From Imhoffiella fuscus (GTDB lineage: Bacteria > Pseudomonadota > Gammaproteobacteria > Chromatiales > Chromatiaceae): DNA of 64,000 nucleotides. How positions within the stretch are numbered: position 1 is the stretch's first letter; each line of letters begins with the position of its first letter. A model generated the notes under the pieces. The model made no database searches, had not been told where the DNA came from, and worked only from the letters and a program-made list of their open reading frames with translations. Positions 53,549 through 64,000 of this stretch are shown in pieces. Where the stretch lies: contig NZ_JBHUHX010000016.1 of assembly GCF_042682685.1 (NCBI RefSeq), forward strand, positions 314,003-378,002, written 5' to 3'. The translations under genes and the position numbers were made by a program.

Positions 53549-55005
53549 GGGGATGCGCGCCTCCTTCCGATCCAGGTGGGGGGATAGAACACGACCAGCA
53601 GGGCCAGGATCTCGACGCGGCCGAACAGCATGTCGGCCGTCAGTACGAGTTTCAGCAATGGGGCCATGTCAGGTCCGGTGAGTCCGGCAGAGAGGCCGGC
53701 GTTGGATGTGGCCGAGACCACCTCGAAGAGGCTGGCCATGGGTGGTTGACCCTGTACCAGGAAGATCAGCCAGGACAGTAGCAGGACCAACGCCCAGAGA
53801 CCGAGCAGTTGCAGGGCGCTGGCGATCATGTCGGGCTCGACCCGGTCGCCGCCGATGCGCACATCCAGAACCGCCCGCTCCGAGGTGGCGGTGCGTTGCA
53901 GTGCGACCTGGATCAACCGGATCAGAATCAGTAGCCGGATCAATTTGATGCCGCCCGCAGTCGAGCCGGTGCAGCCACCGATCGCCATCGAGACCATCAG
54001 CACCAATTGGGCCGCTGGGGGCAGGGCGGCCACGTCGGTGGTGCTGAATCCGGTATCGGTCTGCGCCGAGACGCCGAGCACCAAGGCGTCGGCGACGGCG
54101 GGTCGCCAGGCAAGATCGCTATGCGTCGCGGTGATCGCCGCGAGCAGGGCGGAGGTGATCAGAATCGCGATGACGAGTGCGCGCACCTCCGGTTCGCCGA
54201 ACAGGGCGCGCGGGCCATGTCGCGGCAGCCGGGCATAGAGCGGCAGACTGATGGCGGCGACGACGCAGACGAGACTGAGCACCGCGACCGCCGCCGGGGG
54301 TAGCGGCGCGATGTTCTGGTCGGTCGTCCCGAATCCGCCTGTAGCCACCGCCGCGAGTCCGTGGACCAGCGCGGAGAAGGGGGCGAGCCCGCTCGCCCAG
54401 GCCGCAGCGACTGCGATCAGCGTGAGTGCCGCATAGACTAGGAAGACGCCCCGCGCATGCTCTCGGGCCCCCGCTTCGGTGAGCGATTCGCCGGTGGTCT
54501 CCAGCAGACGCCGTGCGCCGGCGTGGTGGCGCATGATCAGCACCACCGTGAACGCGGCAATGCCGAGACCGCCATACCATTGCATCCAGGCCCTGAGAAA
54601 CAGGAAATCGGTCGGTCGTTCCGCCATGCCTCGCAGGGTGGTGAGGCCGGTCGTGGTCACGCCCGATACGCTCTCGAACCAGGCATCGACCGGTGCGATG
54701 CCGATGCCGACGAGCGGCCAAACCATCACCAGCGGCGCCAGGACGAAGGCCAGCCCGGTCATGGTGAGTGCCTCGTTCCATTGAATGTCCACTCCTCGGT
54801 GCAGCCTTGCGAGCGGCCAACCGACGACGCCCAAGAGGGCGCTCGTCGCGGCCAGACGCCACATCAATGGGGAATGATCGTTGAAGAGTGCCACCAGCAC
54901 CGGAGCGATTCCGAGCGCCGCCAGTGTCATCAGCAGACGTCCGATCAGGCCGAGCAGGATCGGCGGGCGCACGGCGTGCATGAGGTAAGCGGCGGTTTGG
55001 CTCAT
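53545..55005 (-). CDS. trkH: TrkH-type potassium uptake protein
   Basis: 486 residues with about ten to twelve helices. The four selectivity-filter loops are visible: SGVTTTGLT, ATGGFGTTD, QTDTGFSTTD and SATSNAGLSAG. It carries K+ through the inner membrane. The start at 55005 is inferred from homology; the frame runs further upstream in sequence of non-coding character, which begins with an in-frame ESIRIDESIR duplication. trkA follows. Confidence 0.93.
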   Translation of the reverse strand: MSQTAAYLMHAVRPPILLGLIGRLLMTLAALGIAPVLVALFNDHSPLMWRLAATSALLGVVGWPLARLHRGVDIQWNEALTMTGLAFVLAPLVMVWPLVGIGIAPVDAWFESVSGVTTTGLTTLRGMAERPTDFLFLRAWMQWYGGLGIAAFTVVLIMRHHAGARRLLETTGESLTEAGAREHARGVFLVYAALTLIAVAAAWASGLAPFSALVHGLAAVATGGFGTTDQNIAPLPPAAVAVLSLVCVVAAISLPLYARLPRHGPRALFGEPEVRALVIAILITSALLAAITATHSDLAWRPAVADALVLGVSAQTDTGFSTTDVAALPPAAQLVLMVSMAIGGCTGSTAGGIKLIRLLILIRLIQVALQRTATSERAVLDVRIGGDRVEPDMIASALQLLGLWALVLLLSWLIFLVQGQPPMASLFEVVSATSNAGLSAGLTGPDMAPLLKLVLTADMLFGRVEILALLVVFYPPTWIGRRRASP

Positions 55006-55571
55006 TCGGATTGACTCATCTATTCGAATTGACTCATTCGGCCTCGGGTGTGGTGATGCGATCGATCGGACCGATGACAGTCCTCTGCGTCTCACAGCAA
55101 ATAGCCTGCCGTTGCCTGAAGCGGTTGAGATCGACTCTCCGAGCCTGGTCTGGCGGTGCAATTGAACCTGGAGCGGTTGTAATGCCCCGATCGGCGGCGC
55201 GGTCGCTGGTCCTATCCGGCCTCTCTTCCCCTTGCCGGGATACCGTTCGTGGCGCGCATCGACCTCCAGCCGCTCATTCGGGGCGTCCTGGCATCCAGGG
55301 TGCTTAAGCCGAAGTACGCACGCCTGCGGCTTGATCGCGGCCTGGCCGGTCAACGTGCTGCTGATCCGCTTGGGCGTGAAATCCGGCATGCACGACCCCC
55401 GTGAAATGGCCGCGCACATGCACGGGCATGGGCATTGGTAGACCGCAGCGAACGCCTGAGTAGCGGGGGACGGCGCCCTCGACGTTCGGACGTGGTCGAC
55501 GCGTCTGGATCGCGTCCCTGTGGACTGATTCGCTCCAAGTGATTCACCCCAAAGCATTGATGAGAGGAAAC
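55006..55571. other. Intergenic region between divergent trkH and DUF502 genes
   Basis: 566 bases with no gene I can support. Next to trkH there are two 17-base direct repeats (55003-55019 and 55021-55037) with two mismatches; they may be an operator. The rest shows no tRNA, terminator or recognisable riboswitch. The open frame on the minus strand reads like chance sequence (Pro/Arg/Ser-rich, no match). Confidence 0.55.
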
Positions 55572-56216
55572 ATGATCCAGAAAGACCTATTCGGAAGGTT
55601 GCGAAAGTGGTTCTTGCAGGGGCTGGCGCTGCTCGCGCCCCTCGTCATCACCATCGCCTTCCTAGTGTGGCTCGGCCGCTCCGTCGAACTCTTCATGGGC
55701 GACCTGATGCGCGTCCTGATTCCCTCTGGCTGGTACCTGCCCGGCATGGGGCTCGCCGCCGGCGTCGCCTTGACGCTTGTCGCCGGACTGCTCGCCAACC
55801 TTTTCCTGGTGCGCTGGCTGCTGGAACGCGCAGAGCGCGTGCTCGATCGTATTCCGTTGGTGAAGAGCCTCTTTCAAGGGCTCAAGGACGTATCCAGATT
55901 CCTCGCCAACGATCGCGACGAGGAGGTGGGGCGTCCTGTGGTCGTCGATATCCAAGGTGCCAGGCTGGTCGGTTTTGTGATGCAGGAGCGTGCCGGATTG
56001 CCGGGCATCGCATCCGATGGAGACCTGGTCGCCGTGTATTTGCCGATGAGCTACCAGCTGGGCGGCTTCACGCTCTACCTGGATCGCGACCGGATCACCC
56101 AGCTCGATGTCGGCGCCGACCGTGCGATGCGCGCGGTGCTCACCGGCGGCTCGCTCGGCAATGGCGCCGATTCGGGTGATGCGGGTCGTCGGGGCTTGAC
56201 GGAGAAGGAGGCATGA
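55572..56216 (+). CDS. DUF502 family membrane protein
   Basis: 214 residues. Two N-terminal membrane helices (LQGLALLAPLVITIAFLVWLG and AAGVALTLVAGLLANLFLVRWL) with the DUF502 signature RIPLVKSLFQGLKDVSRFL and a soluble C-terminal half (GFVMQERAG...AVYLPMSYQLGGFTLYLDRDRI). The family is widespread and its function unknown. GAGAGGA precedes the ATG at 55572. It is 79 bases before the Mrp antiporter genes in the same direction and may be cotranscribed with them. Confidence 0.85.
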   Translation: MIQKDLFGRLRKWFLQGLALLAPLVITIAFLVWLGRSVELFMGDLMRVLIPSGWYLPGMGLAAGVALTLVAGLLANLFLVRWLLERAERVLDRIPLVKSLFQGLKDVSRFLANDRDEEVGRPVVVDIQGARLVGFVMQERAGLPGIASDGDLVAVYLPMSYQLGGFTLYLDRDRITQLDVGADRAMRAVLTGGSLGNGADSGDAGRRGLTEKEA

Positions 56217-56295
56217 GACGGCCCATGGATCGCTGGAGCGGTTGGGGCACCGTCCGGGACGGCACGGCGATCCGCGCTGGAATCGCTCGCTAACC

Positions 56296-59208
56296 ATGAT
56301 CGCAATCGCCCCGCCGCTTGTCGCGATCCTGCTGTTTCCTCTGTTCGGTGCACTCCTGGCGCCGCTGGCGGAGCGTCGCTGGGCGCGTGCCCCATCGGTC
56401 GTCGCTGCCGTCGCCAGCACTCTGGCGCTGGTCGCCCTCTTGCTGCAGGTGCCGTCGATCGTCGAGGGCACGACCCCGCTGCAGCAGTGGGCGTGGCTGC
56501 CAGCGATGGGGCTCGATCTGGCGCTTCGTTGCGATGGGCTGAGCCTGCTGTTCGCGTTGCTGATTCTCGGCATGGGGCTTTTGGTCGATCTCTACGCCCG
56601 CTATTACCTGCCGACCGACGCCCCGCGCGGGCGGTTCTATGGGCTGTTGCTGACCTTTCAGTGTGCGATGCTCGGTATCGTGCTCTCGGACAATCTGCTG
56701 TTGCTGGTGCTGTTCTGGGAGCTCACCAGCCTGGTCTCCTTCCTGTTGATCGGGTTCGATCCATCCACCGCTGGCGCCCGGCGCGGCGCGCGCATGGCCT
56801 TGCTCGTCACCGGGGCAGGGGGGCTGGCGCTCCTGGCCGGGGTGCTTTTGCTCGGCAGCGTCGTCGGCAGCCTGTCGCTGACCGACGCGCTGGCTGCCGG
56901 CGATCGGGTCCACGAGCATCCGCTCTACCTGCCGATCCTGCTGCTCATCCTGCTCGGCGCCTTCACCAAGTCCGCTCAGGTGCCCTTCCATTTCTGGCTT
57001 CCGGGGGCGATGTCCGCGCCGACCCCGGTGTCGGCCTATCTGCATTCGGCCACCATGGTCAAGGCCGGCGTCTTTCTGCTCGCACGGCTGTTTCCGATCC
57101 TGGCCGACGGCGGGCTCTGGTTCGCGCTAGTCGGCGGCGTCGGGCTCGCGACCTTTCTTTTCGGCGCCTATGTCGCCCTCTTCAAGCACGACATGAAGGG
57201 ACTCTTGGCCTATTCGACCATCAGTCATCTCGGGCTGATCGTCTTCCTGATCGGTCTCGGGACGCCCCTGGGCGTCGTCGCCGGGCTGTTTCACGCCATC
57301 AACCATGCGGTGTTCAAGGCGTCGCTCTTCATGGCCGCCGGGATCATCGACCACGAGACGGGCACTCGCGACCTGCGGCGTCTGAGCGGGCTGTTCGTCT
57401 TCCTGCCGATCACGGGGACGCTCGCCATGGTCGCGGCGGCCTCGATGGCCGGCGTGCCGCTGCTCAACGGCTTTCTCAGCAAGGAGATGTTCTTCATCGA
57501 GACCCTGGATTCCGTGCGCATCGCGGGCTGGCCGCTGCTGCACTGGCTGATGCCGGCGGCGGCGGTCCTGGGCGGGGCCTTCTCGGCGGCCTATTCGTTG
57601 CGCCTGATCCACGATGTCTTTTTCGATGGCCGCTTCGATGGCCAGAGCCTGGGGTTGTCCAAGCCGCCGCAGGAGCCGAGGCGCCTGATGCGGCTGCCGA
57701 TCGAGGTCCTGGTCGCGGTCTGTCTGCTGGTCGGGATCTTTCCGGAACAGGTCGTGCGACCTCTGCTCAGTCTCGGCGCTCGCGGCGTGCTCGGATTCGT
57801 TCCCGACTATCATCTGTCGCCCTGGCAGGGATGGTCGCCCGCCTTCCAGATGAGCCTGGCGGCGCTCGGTGGCGCCCTGCTGATCCATATCCTCCGGCGC
57901 TCCCTATTCGCCGTGCATGCGCGCTGGTTTCCTCCGGCGCGTGGGGCGCGGGGTTTTCAGCGATCGAGCGCGCGCCTGCTTGGACTGGCCTACCGTGCCC
58001 GCCAGCGGATCGAATCCCTGTCGTTGCCCGCGAACCTGGCGTGGTTGGTGGCGACGGCGATCCTGCTGGCGATCCTGGGATGGATCATGGCGCGGCCGTC
58101 GGATGGGATACCGATCCGCTGGATCGCGGTGACGCCGACGCCGCTCGATGGCCCGAGCCTCGCGGCCGCCGCGATCCTGACCCTGTCCACCCTGGGCGTC
58201 GTGCTGCGGCGCGGCGATCGTCTATGGGCGCTCTTGCTGATGGGCGCGGTCGGTCTCGTGGTCAGTCTGGCCTTCGTGCATTTCTCGGCGCCGGATCTGG
58301 CCCTGACCCAAGTGTCCGTGGAGATCGTGACGACCTTGCTGCTGCTGTTGGTCCTGACCCTGCTGCCCAACAGCCTCGATCTCAGGCCATCGCGCTGGCG
58401 ACAGCGTCGCGACCTTCTGCTGGCCGTCAGCGGCGGCATCGGTAGCGCGGTGCTCGCGGCCCTCATGATGCTGCGCCCGGCCAAGCCGATCTCGGACGGG
58501 TATCTGCAGGCCGCCAAGCCTCTGGCGGGTGCCGGCAACGTCGTCAACGCCATCCTGGTGGATTTCCGCGCCTTGGATACGCTCGGCGAGATCAGCGTGC
58601 TGGCCATCGCCGCCGTGGGCATTGCCGTCATGGCGCGAGGGTTGACGTTGCGCCTCCCGGCGCGGGGCGTGACGGCGGGCTCCAGGGCGCGTCCCGAGGA
58701 CCGCAGCGCGTCCGATCGCGACGCGCGCCATCCCTTGATGCTGACCGCCGTCGCGCGGCCGGTGCTGCCGGCGGCGCTCATGCTCGCGGCCTTCCTGCTG
58801 CTGCGCGGTCACGAGGCCCCAGGCGGCGGATTCGTCGCCGGGCTGGTGGTCGGGGCAGCACTGATTCTGCTACAGGTCGCGAACGGCTTCGGCTGGACCG
58901 CTGCGCGCGTTCACCCCGATTATCTGCGTCTGATCGGCCTCGGCCTCCTGCTTGCGCTGCTGACCGGGGTCGGCGCGCTGCTGTTCGATCGGTCCTTGCT
59001 GACCAGTGCGATGCTGCACTGGACCCTGCCGCTGTTCGGCGAAGTCCGCTTGACCAGCACCCTGATCTTCGATGTCGGCGTACTGCTGGTCGTGACCGGG
59101 ACGCTGCTGCTGGTTCTGGAATCGCTCGGGCGTCTGAGCGACAGCGGTCGCGAACCGCCGGGACGACGCGATGTCCTGACGATTGGCGCATCTCGGGAGG
59201 TCGGCTGA
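56296..59208 (+). CDS. mrpA: Na+/H+ antiporter subunit A fused to subunit B (MrpAB/MnhAB)
   Basis: 970 residues. The first 640 residues or so are NuoL-like (FHFWLPGAMSAPTPVSAYLHSATMVKAGVFLL and LFHAINHAVFKASLFMAAG with the key lysines); then a MrpA C-terminal and a MrpB domain (HEAPGGGFVAGLVVGAALILLQ). Fusion of A and B occurs in group 2 Mrp systems. It forms part of a proton-driven sodium antiporter. The ATG at 56296 has no clear ribosome binding site; a start at 56242 extends into non-conserved sequence. Confidence 0.93.
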   Translation: MIAIAPPLVAILLFPLFGALLAPLAERRWARAPSVVAAVASTLALVALLLQVPSIVEGTTPLQQWAWLPAMGLDLALRCDGLSLLFALLILGMGLLVDLYARYYLPTDAPRGRFYGLLLTFQCAMLGIVLSDNLLLLVLFWELTSLVSFLLIGFDPSTAGARRGARMALLVTGAGGLALLAGVLLLGSVVGSLSLTDALAAGDRVHEHPLYLPILLLILLGAFTKSAQVPFHFWLPGAMSAPTPVSAYLHSATMVKAGVFLLARLFPILADGGLWFALVGGVGLATFLFGAYVALFKHDMKGLLAYSTISHLGLIVFLIGLGTPLGVVAGLFHAINHAVFKASLFMAAGIIDHETGTRDLRRLSGLFVFLPITGTLAMVAAASMAGVPLLNGFLSKEMFFIETLDSVRIAGWPLLHWLMPAAAVLGGAFSAAYSLRLIHDVFFDGRFDGQSLGLSKPPQEPRRLMRLPIEVLVAVCLLVGIFPEQVVRPLLSLGARGVLGFVPDYHLSPWQGWSPAFQMSLAALGGALLIHILRRSLFAVHARWFPPARGARGFQRSSARLLGLAYRARQRIESLSLPANLAWLVATAILLAILGWIMARPSDGIPIRWIAVTPTPLDGPSLAAAAILTLSTLGVVLRRGDRLWALLLMGAVGLVVSLAFVHFSAPDLALTQVSVEIVTTLLLLLVLTLLPNSLDLRPSRWRQRRDLLLAVSGGIGSAVLAALMMLRPAKPISDGYLQAAKPLAGAGNVVNAILVDFRALDTLGEISVLAIAAVGIAVMARGLTLRLPARGVTAGSRARPEDRSASDRDARHPLMLTAVARPVLPAALMLAAFLLLRGHEAPGGGFVAGLVVGAALILLQVANGFGWTAARVHPDYLRLIGLGLLLALLTGVGALLFDRSLLTSAMLHWTLPLFGEVRLTSTLIFDVGVLLVVTGTLLLVLESLGRLSDSGREPPGRRDVLTIGASREVG

Positions 59209-59539
59209 TGGAATGGCTGGTCGCCACCATGATCGGTCTGCTGATCGGCTGCGGCATCTATCTGTTGCTGCGCTCGCGCAGCTTCCCCGTCGTGCTGGGT
59301 CTGCTGCTGCTGTCCTACGGGGTCAACCTGTTCGTCTTCGCTGGCGGAGGGCTGCGCGTCGGTCAGCCCCCCTTGATCGCCTCCGGTCCGCCCTATGCCG
59401 ACCCGCTGCCCCAAGCCCTGGTGCTGACGGCGATCGTGATCGGCTTCGCCATGACCGCCTTCGTCCTCATGCTCGCACTCCGCGCCTTGAGTGAGTTGGG
59501 CTCGGATCGGGTCGACGAGCGCCACGGGGATGAGGAGTC

Positions 59540-59543
<4 letters not shown>
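59208..59543 (+). CDS. mrpC: Na+/H+ antiporter subunit C
   Basis: 111 residues, NuoK-like with three helices (VATMIGLLIGCGIYLLL, VVLGLLLLSYGVNLFVF, PQALVLTAIVIGFAMTAFVLML). The glutamate of NuoK is absent from helix 2 as is normal in MrpC. Its ATG shares one base with the subunit A/B stop. Confidence 0.95.
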
Positions 59544-61125
<1,582 letters not shown>

Positions 61126-61129
<4 letters not shown>

Positions 61130-61635
61130 TGGCCTGGCTGCGTTTTCCACTGACCACACTCGCGCTGCTCGCGCTCTGGCTGCTGCTGGTCGGCAGCGTC
61201 GGGCCGGGGCAGGTGCTGCTCGGAGCCCTGCTGGCGATGCTCATCACCGGCGCTACGGCCGGGTTTTGGCCGAGACGCCGACGACCCGGTCGGCCGTGGT
61301 TGATCCTGCGCTATCTGTGGCGGCTCGCCACGGACATCCTGACGGCGAACGTTCGCGTCGCCGCGCTGGTGCTCGATCGGCGACGGCGTCCACGACCCTT
61401 CTTCGTCGAGGTGCCGCTCGCGCTCGTGGATCCCTTCGCGATCTATCTGTTCGCGAGCACCGTCTCGCTGACGCCGGGCACCGTCTCGGCGGATCTGCGC
61501 CGCCCGGCGGACGGCGGCCGCACTCTCCTGCTGGTCCATTCACTCGACGGCGGCGATGCGGCGGATGCCTCGGAGCGGCTGTGCCGGGACCTGAAGCAGC
61601 GTTATGAACAACCGCTGATGGAGATCTTCCGATGA
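61126..61635 (+). CDS. mrpE: Na+/H+ antiporter subunit E
   Basis: 169 residues. Two hydrophobic segments at the N-terminus (LTTLALLALWLLLVGSVGPGQVLLGALLAMLI) and the MrpE signature FASTVSLTPGTVSADL followed by LLVHSLDGGD. It links the larger subunits. It overlaps subunits D and F by four bases (ATGA). Confidence 0.95.
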
Positions 61636-61904
61636 TGCTTGAGATCGTGATGCCGGCCGCCCTGGCCATGATTAGTCTGGCCCTTTTGCTGAATCTATGG
61701 GGGCTGCTGCGAGGACCGGATATGCCCGACCGCGTGCTGGCGCTCGATACCCTCTATATCGACAGCATCGCGCTCTTGGTGCTGCTCGGCATCCAGTTCG
61801 ACAGCCAGCTCTATTTCGAGTCGGCCCTGGTGCTGGCGCTGCTGGGATTTCTCGCCACCGCTGCGTTTTGTCGCTATCTGGTGCGCGGCCGCGTGATCGA
61901 ATAG
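61632..61904 (+). CDS. mrpF: Na+/H+ antiporter subunit F
   Basis: 90 residues with three helices. LLRGPDMPDRVLALDTLYID is the MrpF signature; the aspartates are conserved. Overlaps subunit E and lies 14 bases before subunit G. Confidence 0.95.
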   Translation: MMLEIVMPAALAMISLALLLNLWGLLRGPDMPDRVLALDTLYIDSIALLVLLGIQFDSQLYFESALVLALLGFLATAAFCRYLVRGRVIE

Positions 61905-61918
61905 GGGAGGAGACAGCC

Positions 61919-62245
61919 ATGCTCATCGATCTTCTGGTCTCGGCACTGGTGCTGCTCGGGACCGCCTTCGCGCTCATCGGCTCCATCGGTCTCGCTCGGC
62001 TGCCGGACTTCTTCACCCGACTGCACGGGCCGACCAAGGCGACTACCCTGGGCATCGGCGCCATGCTCGTCGCCTCCAGCCTGCATTTCAGCACCCAGGG
62101 TGACGGACTGGCGCTGCATGAACTGCTGGTCACCGTCTTTCTCTTCATAACCGCCCCCGTCAGCGCCAACTTGCTCGCCAAGGCGGCGCTGCATCTGCGG
62201 GTCCGCTCGATCGCGGCGATCCCACGGGCGTTTCGCGACAGCTAA
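61919..62245 (+). CDS. mrpG: Na+/H+ antiporter subunit G
   Basis: 108 residues with three helices. GSIGLARLPDFFTRLHGPTKATTLGIGAML is the MrpG signature. GGGAGGAGA lies before the ATG at 61919. Last gene of the operon; no terminator hairpin was found after it. Confidence 0.95.
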   Translation: MLIDLLVSALVLLGTAFALIGSIGLARLPDFFTRLHGPTKATTLGIGAMLVASSLHFSTQGDGLALHELLVTVFLFITAPVSANLLAKAALHLRVRSIAAIPRAFRDS

Positions 62246-62548
62246 ACTGCGTCCGAATTGGATTGTCCGCCATACCGCATCTTGCGAGAATTCGGGCAAC
62301 CCCACGAGCCATAGGTCGATATCCATGCAGATCGAAGTCGATGTTTCCGTCGATGGTGTGCTGACGGCGCGCCTGCCGAGATGGAGGTGTTGGTGAGGCC
62401 GACTCGCTATCTGTAAGCTGCCTCCATCGCCTGTTCCTCTCCCTGTCATGATTGATCACCGAATCGAGAATCGTAAGCGTGGTCGCCCTCGCAGAGTCAG
62501 TTTCGATGACGAGCCTAATGAAACCTGCCCCATTTTCCGGAGGTGTAA
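62246..62548. other. Intergenic region at the boundary to AT-rich sequence
   Basis: 303 bases. At 62325-62396 an ATG frame encodes 23 residues (MQIEVDVSVDGVLTARLPRW...), which resembles the start of small antitoxin-like or hypothetical proteins and is probably a remnant. There is no ribosome binding site before it. The base composition falls after about 62520, where the AT-rich segment begins. Confidence 0.5.
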
Positions 62549-63883
62549 TTAGAGATCATTAATATATTCGATCAGAAATTCAACCTCTTCGCTGGCGGAT
62601 TGATTAACAATATCAATCATCTTGTTGACGTCTTTATTCATAAAATCAGCAGCCCGCCAGAAATCATCTTTCACCCCTTCATCCAGTTTTTCTGTAGCGC
62701 TTAAGAGAGCATCGAGGTCATCACTTTCGTGAATGACGTTGGTACGTTCAAGGAATTTTTCAAAATCGTCTCCTTTATCGTTGGGCCCGTAATCGCTGAG
62801 AGCCTTGTCAGTTTGATCGAGCTGGTGTAGTTCATCAACCAGCTCATCTCTCTGGTTTGCTTCTAAACTTGAAAGCTTGGTAGCGAGGCTGGCAGCGCGG
62901 CGCGGCTCTTCTCGATTTAACCATGCATCTGTTATCAGCAGTTCAATGGTTTGTTTTTGATCTTTCCTTCCCGCTCCTGAATCCTTAATCTCATAAAAAG
63001 CGTGGCCATCATCAATGCGTTTTTCTCCGAAACGCGATTCGGCAATAAGAAGTCTTGCAGTATTGCTCGACTGTAATTTTTCTATGCTTTCCATTGCTTC
63101 ATGATTACTCTCAAAATTAACGGGCTGCTCTTTATCCTTTCCAAGCAAACGCTCCAAACCTACGGTGGTAATATCAAGATATGCGCGTTGGTTGAGATTG
63201 TCCAGCTCACTCAGCTCAGACGTCATCTTACTGAGCTGAGTGTTGTTGAAATCGTAGTTCTCCGTCAATGATACAAACTGATCCATCATTTCCTTATTGA
63301 CAGATTCTGCATTGGCATCGTAATCAAGTTTGATTCCCTGCCACGTAGTCAATGGGCTGTGATCCGGCACTCCAGGGTTGCTTTTTGCGAAAGGGGAAAT
63401 TGATTGGGCAAGACCAGACATGTAGCTAATAACCTTGTCCTGAGTATCCTCCTCAAAGTCGGACAGTTTTTCCATTAGACGTATTCCTACGTCCGGGTCG
63501 ATTCCCAATATTTCAAGTAATTCGCTTTCTCGGTCATCACTGTATTTGCTTAAGTTGTCAAAAACGGAGTTGACCGTCTCATCTATATTTTCAGGCTCAA
63601 TAGTGCTGATGGCTTTGGTGAAATCATGAATATCATTGGCTGCAGGAGAGCTATTTGGCTGAGTACCATTTGCCAAATACCTCGAGGGGCGTTCACTTAA
63701 AGGGACAGGCAAACTCAGTTGGTTTGTTTTCTCCAAAACTCTGGAAGCCGTCTCTGTGTCCATTTTCTTTAGGCTCTGAATAAGGTTATTCACCTCAGCT
63801 GCGCCGGTAGCTGTTGAAAAGCCATACCTGCGATCTGTTCCGGGAGTCTGCAAGGCCGCAGCTGTACGAGCCAGATTGCTCAA
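62549..63883 (-). CDS. Low-GC helical-repeat protein of unknown function, probably 5'-truncated
   Basis: 444 residues from a TTG at 63883 with only a weak upstream sequence. Coding character continues upstream in frame to a TGA at 63938-63940 (EDENFLKFAEQLSDEDLSNLA), yet no start codon is available there, so the original N-terminus is likely lost. The protein is acidic, has no cysteine or signal peptide, and consists of repeated units of about 25-35 residues with a hydrophobic helix, a Met/Leu and an acidic turn (LIQSLKKMDTETASRVLEKT, LLEILGIDPDVGIRLMEKL, LATKLSSLEANQRDELVDEL). The AT-rich codon use differs strongly from every other gene here, a sign of transfer. Family not recognised. Confidence 0.6.
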   Translation of the reverse strand: MSNLARTAAALQTPGTDRRYGFSTATGAAEVNNLIQSLKKMDTETASRVLEKTNQLSLPVPLSERPSRYLANGTQPNSSPAANDIHDFTKAISTIEPENIDETVNSVFDNLSKYSDDRESELLEILGIDPDVGIRLMEKLSDFEEDTQDKVISYMSGLAQSISPFAKSNPGVPDHSPLTTWQGIKLDYDANAESVNKEMMDQFVSLTENYDFNNTQLSKMTSELSELDNLNQRAYLDITTVGLERLLGKDKEQPVNFESNHEAMESIEKLQSSNTARLLIAESRFGEKRIDDGHAFYEIKDSGAGRKDQKQTIELLITDAWLNREEPRRAASLATKLSSLEANQRDELVDELHQLDQTDKALSDYGPNDKGDDFEKFLERTNVIHESDDLDALLSATEKLDEGVKDDFWRAADFMNKDVNKMIDIVNQSASEEVEFLIEYINDL

Positions 63884-63951
63884 GTCTTCATCGCTGAGTT
63901 GCTCGGCAAATTTGAGAAAATTTTCATCTTCAATTAATCAGTTGAGAAATC

Positions 63952-63968
63952 CCCCGGCTTTGCCGGGG
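63952..63968. repeat. GC hairpin at the right edge, next to the truncated gene
   Basis: Seven-base perfect arms (CCCCGGC / GCCGGGG) around TTT lie 12 bases beyond the point where the reading frame of the low-GC gene ends. Such hairpins occur at ends of IS200/IS605-type elements and in small repeats, but no transposase or second end is within the window. Confidence 0.45.
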
Positions 63969-64000
63969 AGACCGTAGAAGTTTGACATTTACAAGAGTCC

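Noticed and set aside
53545..55557. A longer TrkH starting at 55557
   Set aside because: The extra 184 residues are Arg/Ser/Pro-rich with no similarity to TrkH, whose first helix begins shortly after the ATG at 55005.

Overview
The window comes from a high-GC gammaproteobacterium. The gene orders ybgC-tolQRAB-pal-cpoB and ribD-ribE-ribB-ribH-nusB-thiL are standard for that class. With the NAD-linked HoxEFUYH hydrogenase, a purple sulfur bacterium of the Chromatiaceae is the most likely host, but no photosynthesis gene is present to prove it. Nearly all of the sequence is intact chromosome. Only the last 1.4 kb (62.5-63.9 kb) is clearly AT-richer and foreign in character.

Layout. 0-4.6 kb: a truncated diheme cytochrome c, a CrtO-like acyltransferase, a chemoreceptor, a small membrane protein and a PilZ protein. 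4.8-7.4 kb (minus strand): a fused two-domain DUF1538 membrane protein followed by two PII-like proteins. 7.8-11.1 kb: the oxidative pentose phosphate genes gnd-pgl-zwf. 11.5-19.2 kb: a PsiE-like protein, glyA, nrdR and the riboflavin genes, then nusB and thiL. 19.4-21.4 kb: a PIG-L-type deacetylase and an SGNH-hydrolase-like protein. 21.4-27.1 kb (minus strand): hoxEFUY, a small unknown ORF, hoxH and the protease hoxW. 27.4-43.9 kb: pssA, tRNA-Leu, rnr, rlmB, purL, a degenerate-GGDEF/EAL protein, an ICMT-like methyltransferase and the whole Tol-Pal operon. Next come tRNA-Lys and its terminator.

45.1-52.8 kb is the most interesting part: two facing operons, each with a Fur-box-like operator. 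The plus-strand operon encodes an outer-membrane-type lipoprotein related to the CbiX chelatases, an inner-membrane FMN-binding/NapH-like iron-sulfur protein and a TonB-dependent receptor with haem-receptor features. The minus-strand operon encodes a small secreted four-cysteine protein, ExbB, two different ExbD proteins and TonB. Together they look like a complete iron (probably haem or another metallo-tetrapyrrole) uptake system with a metal chelatase/dechelatase and an electron carrier facing the periplasm.

52.9-62.2 kb is devoted to monovalent cations: trkH-trkA (K+ uptake), a DUF502 membrane protein and a seven-subunit Mrp/Mnh Na+/H+ antiporter with subunits A and B fused. With the DUF1538 protein, the window has two predicted Na+/H+ exchange systems and one K+ uptake system, as expected for a salt-exposed organism. 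The right end holds a low-GC gene for a helical-repeat protein that seems to have lost its 5' end next to a hairpin.
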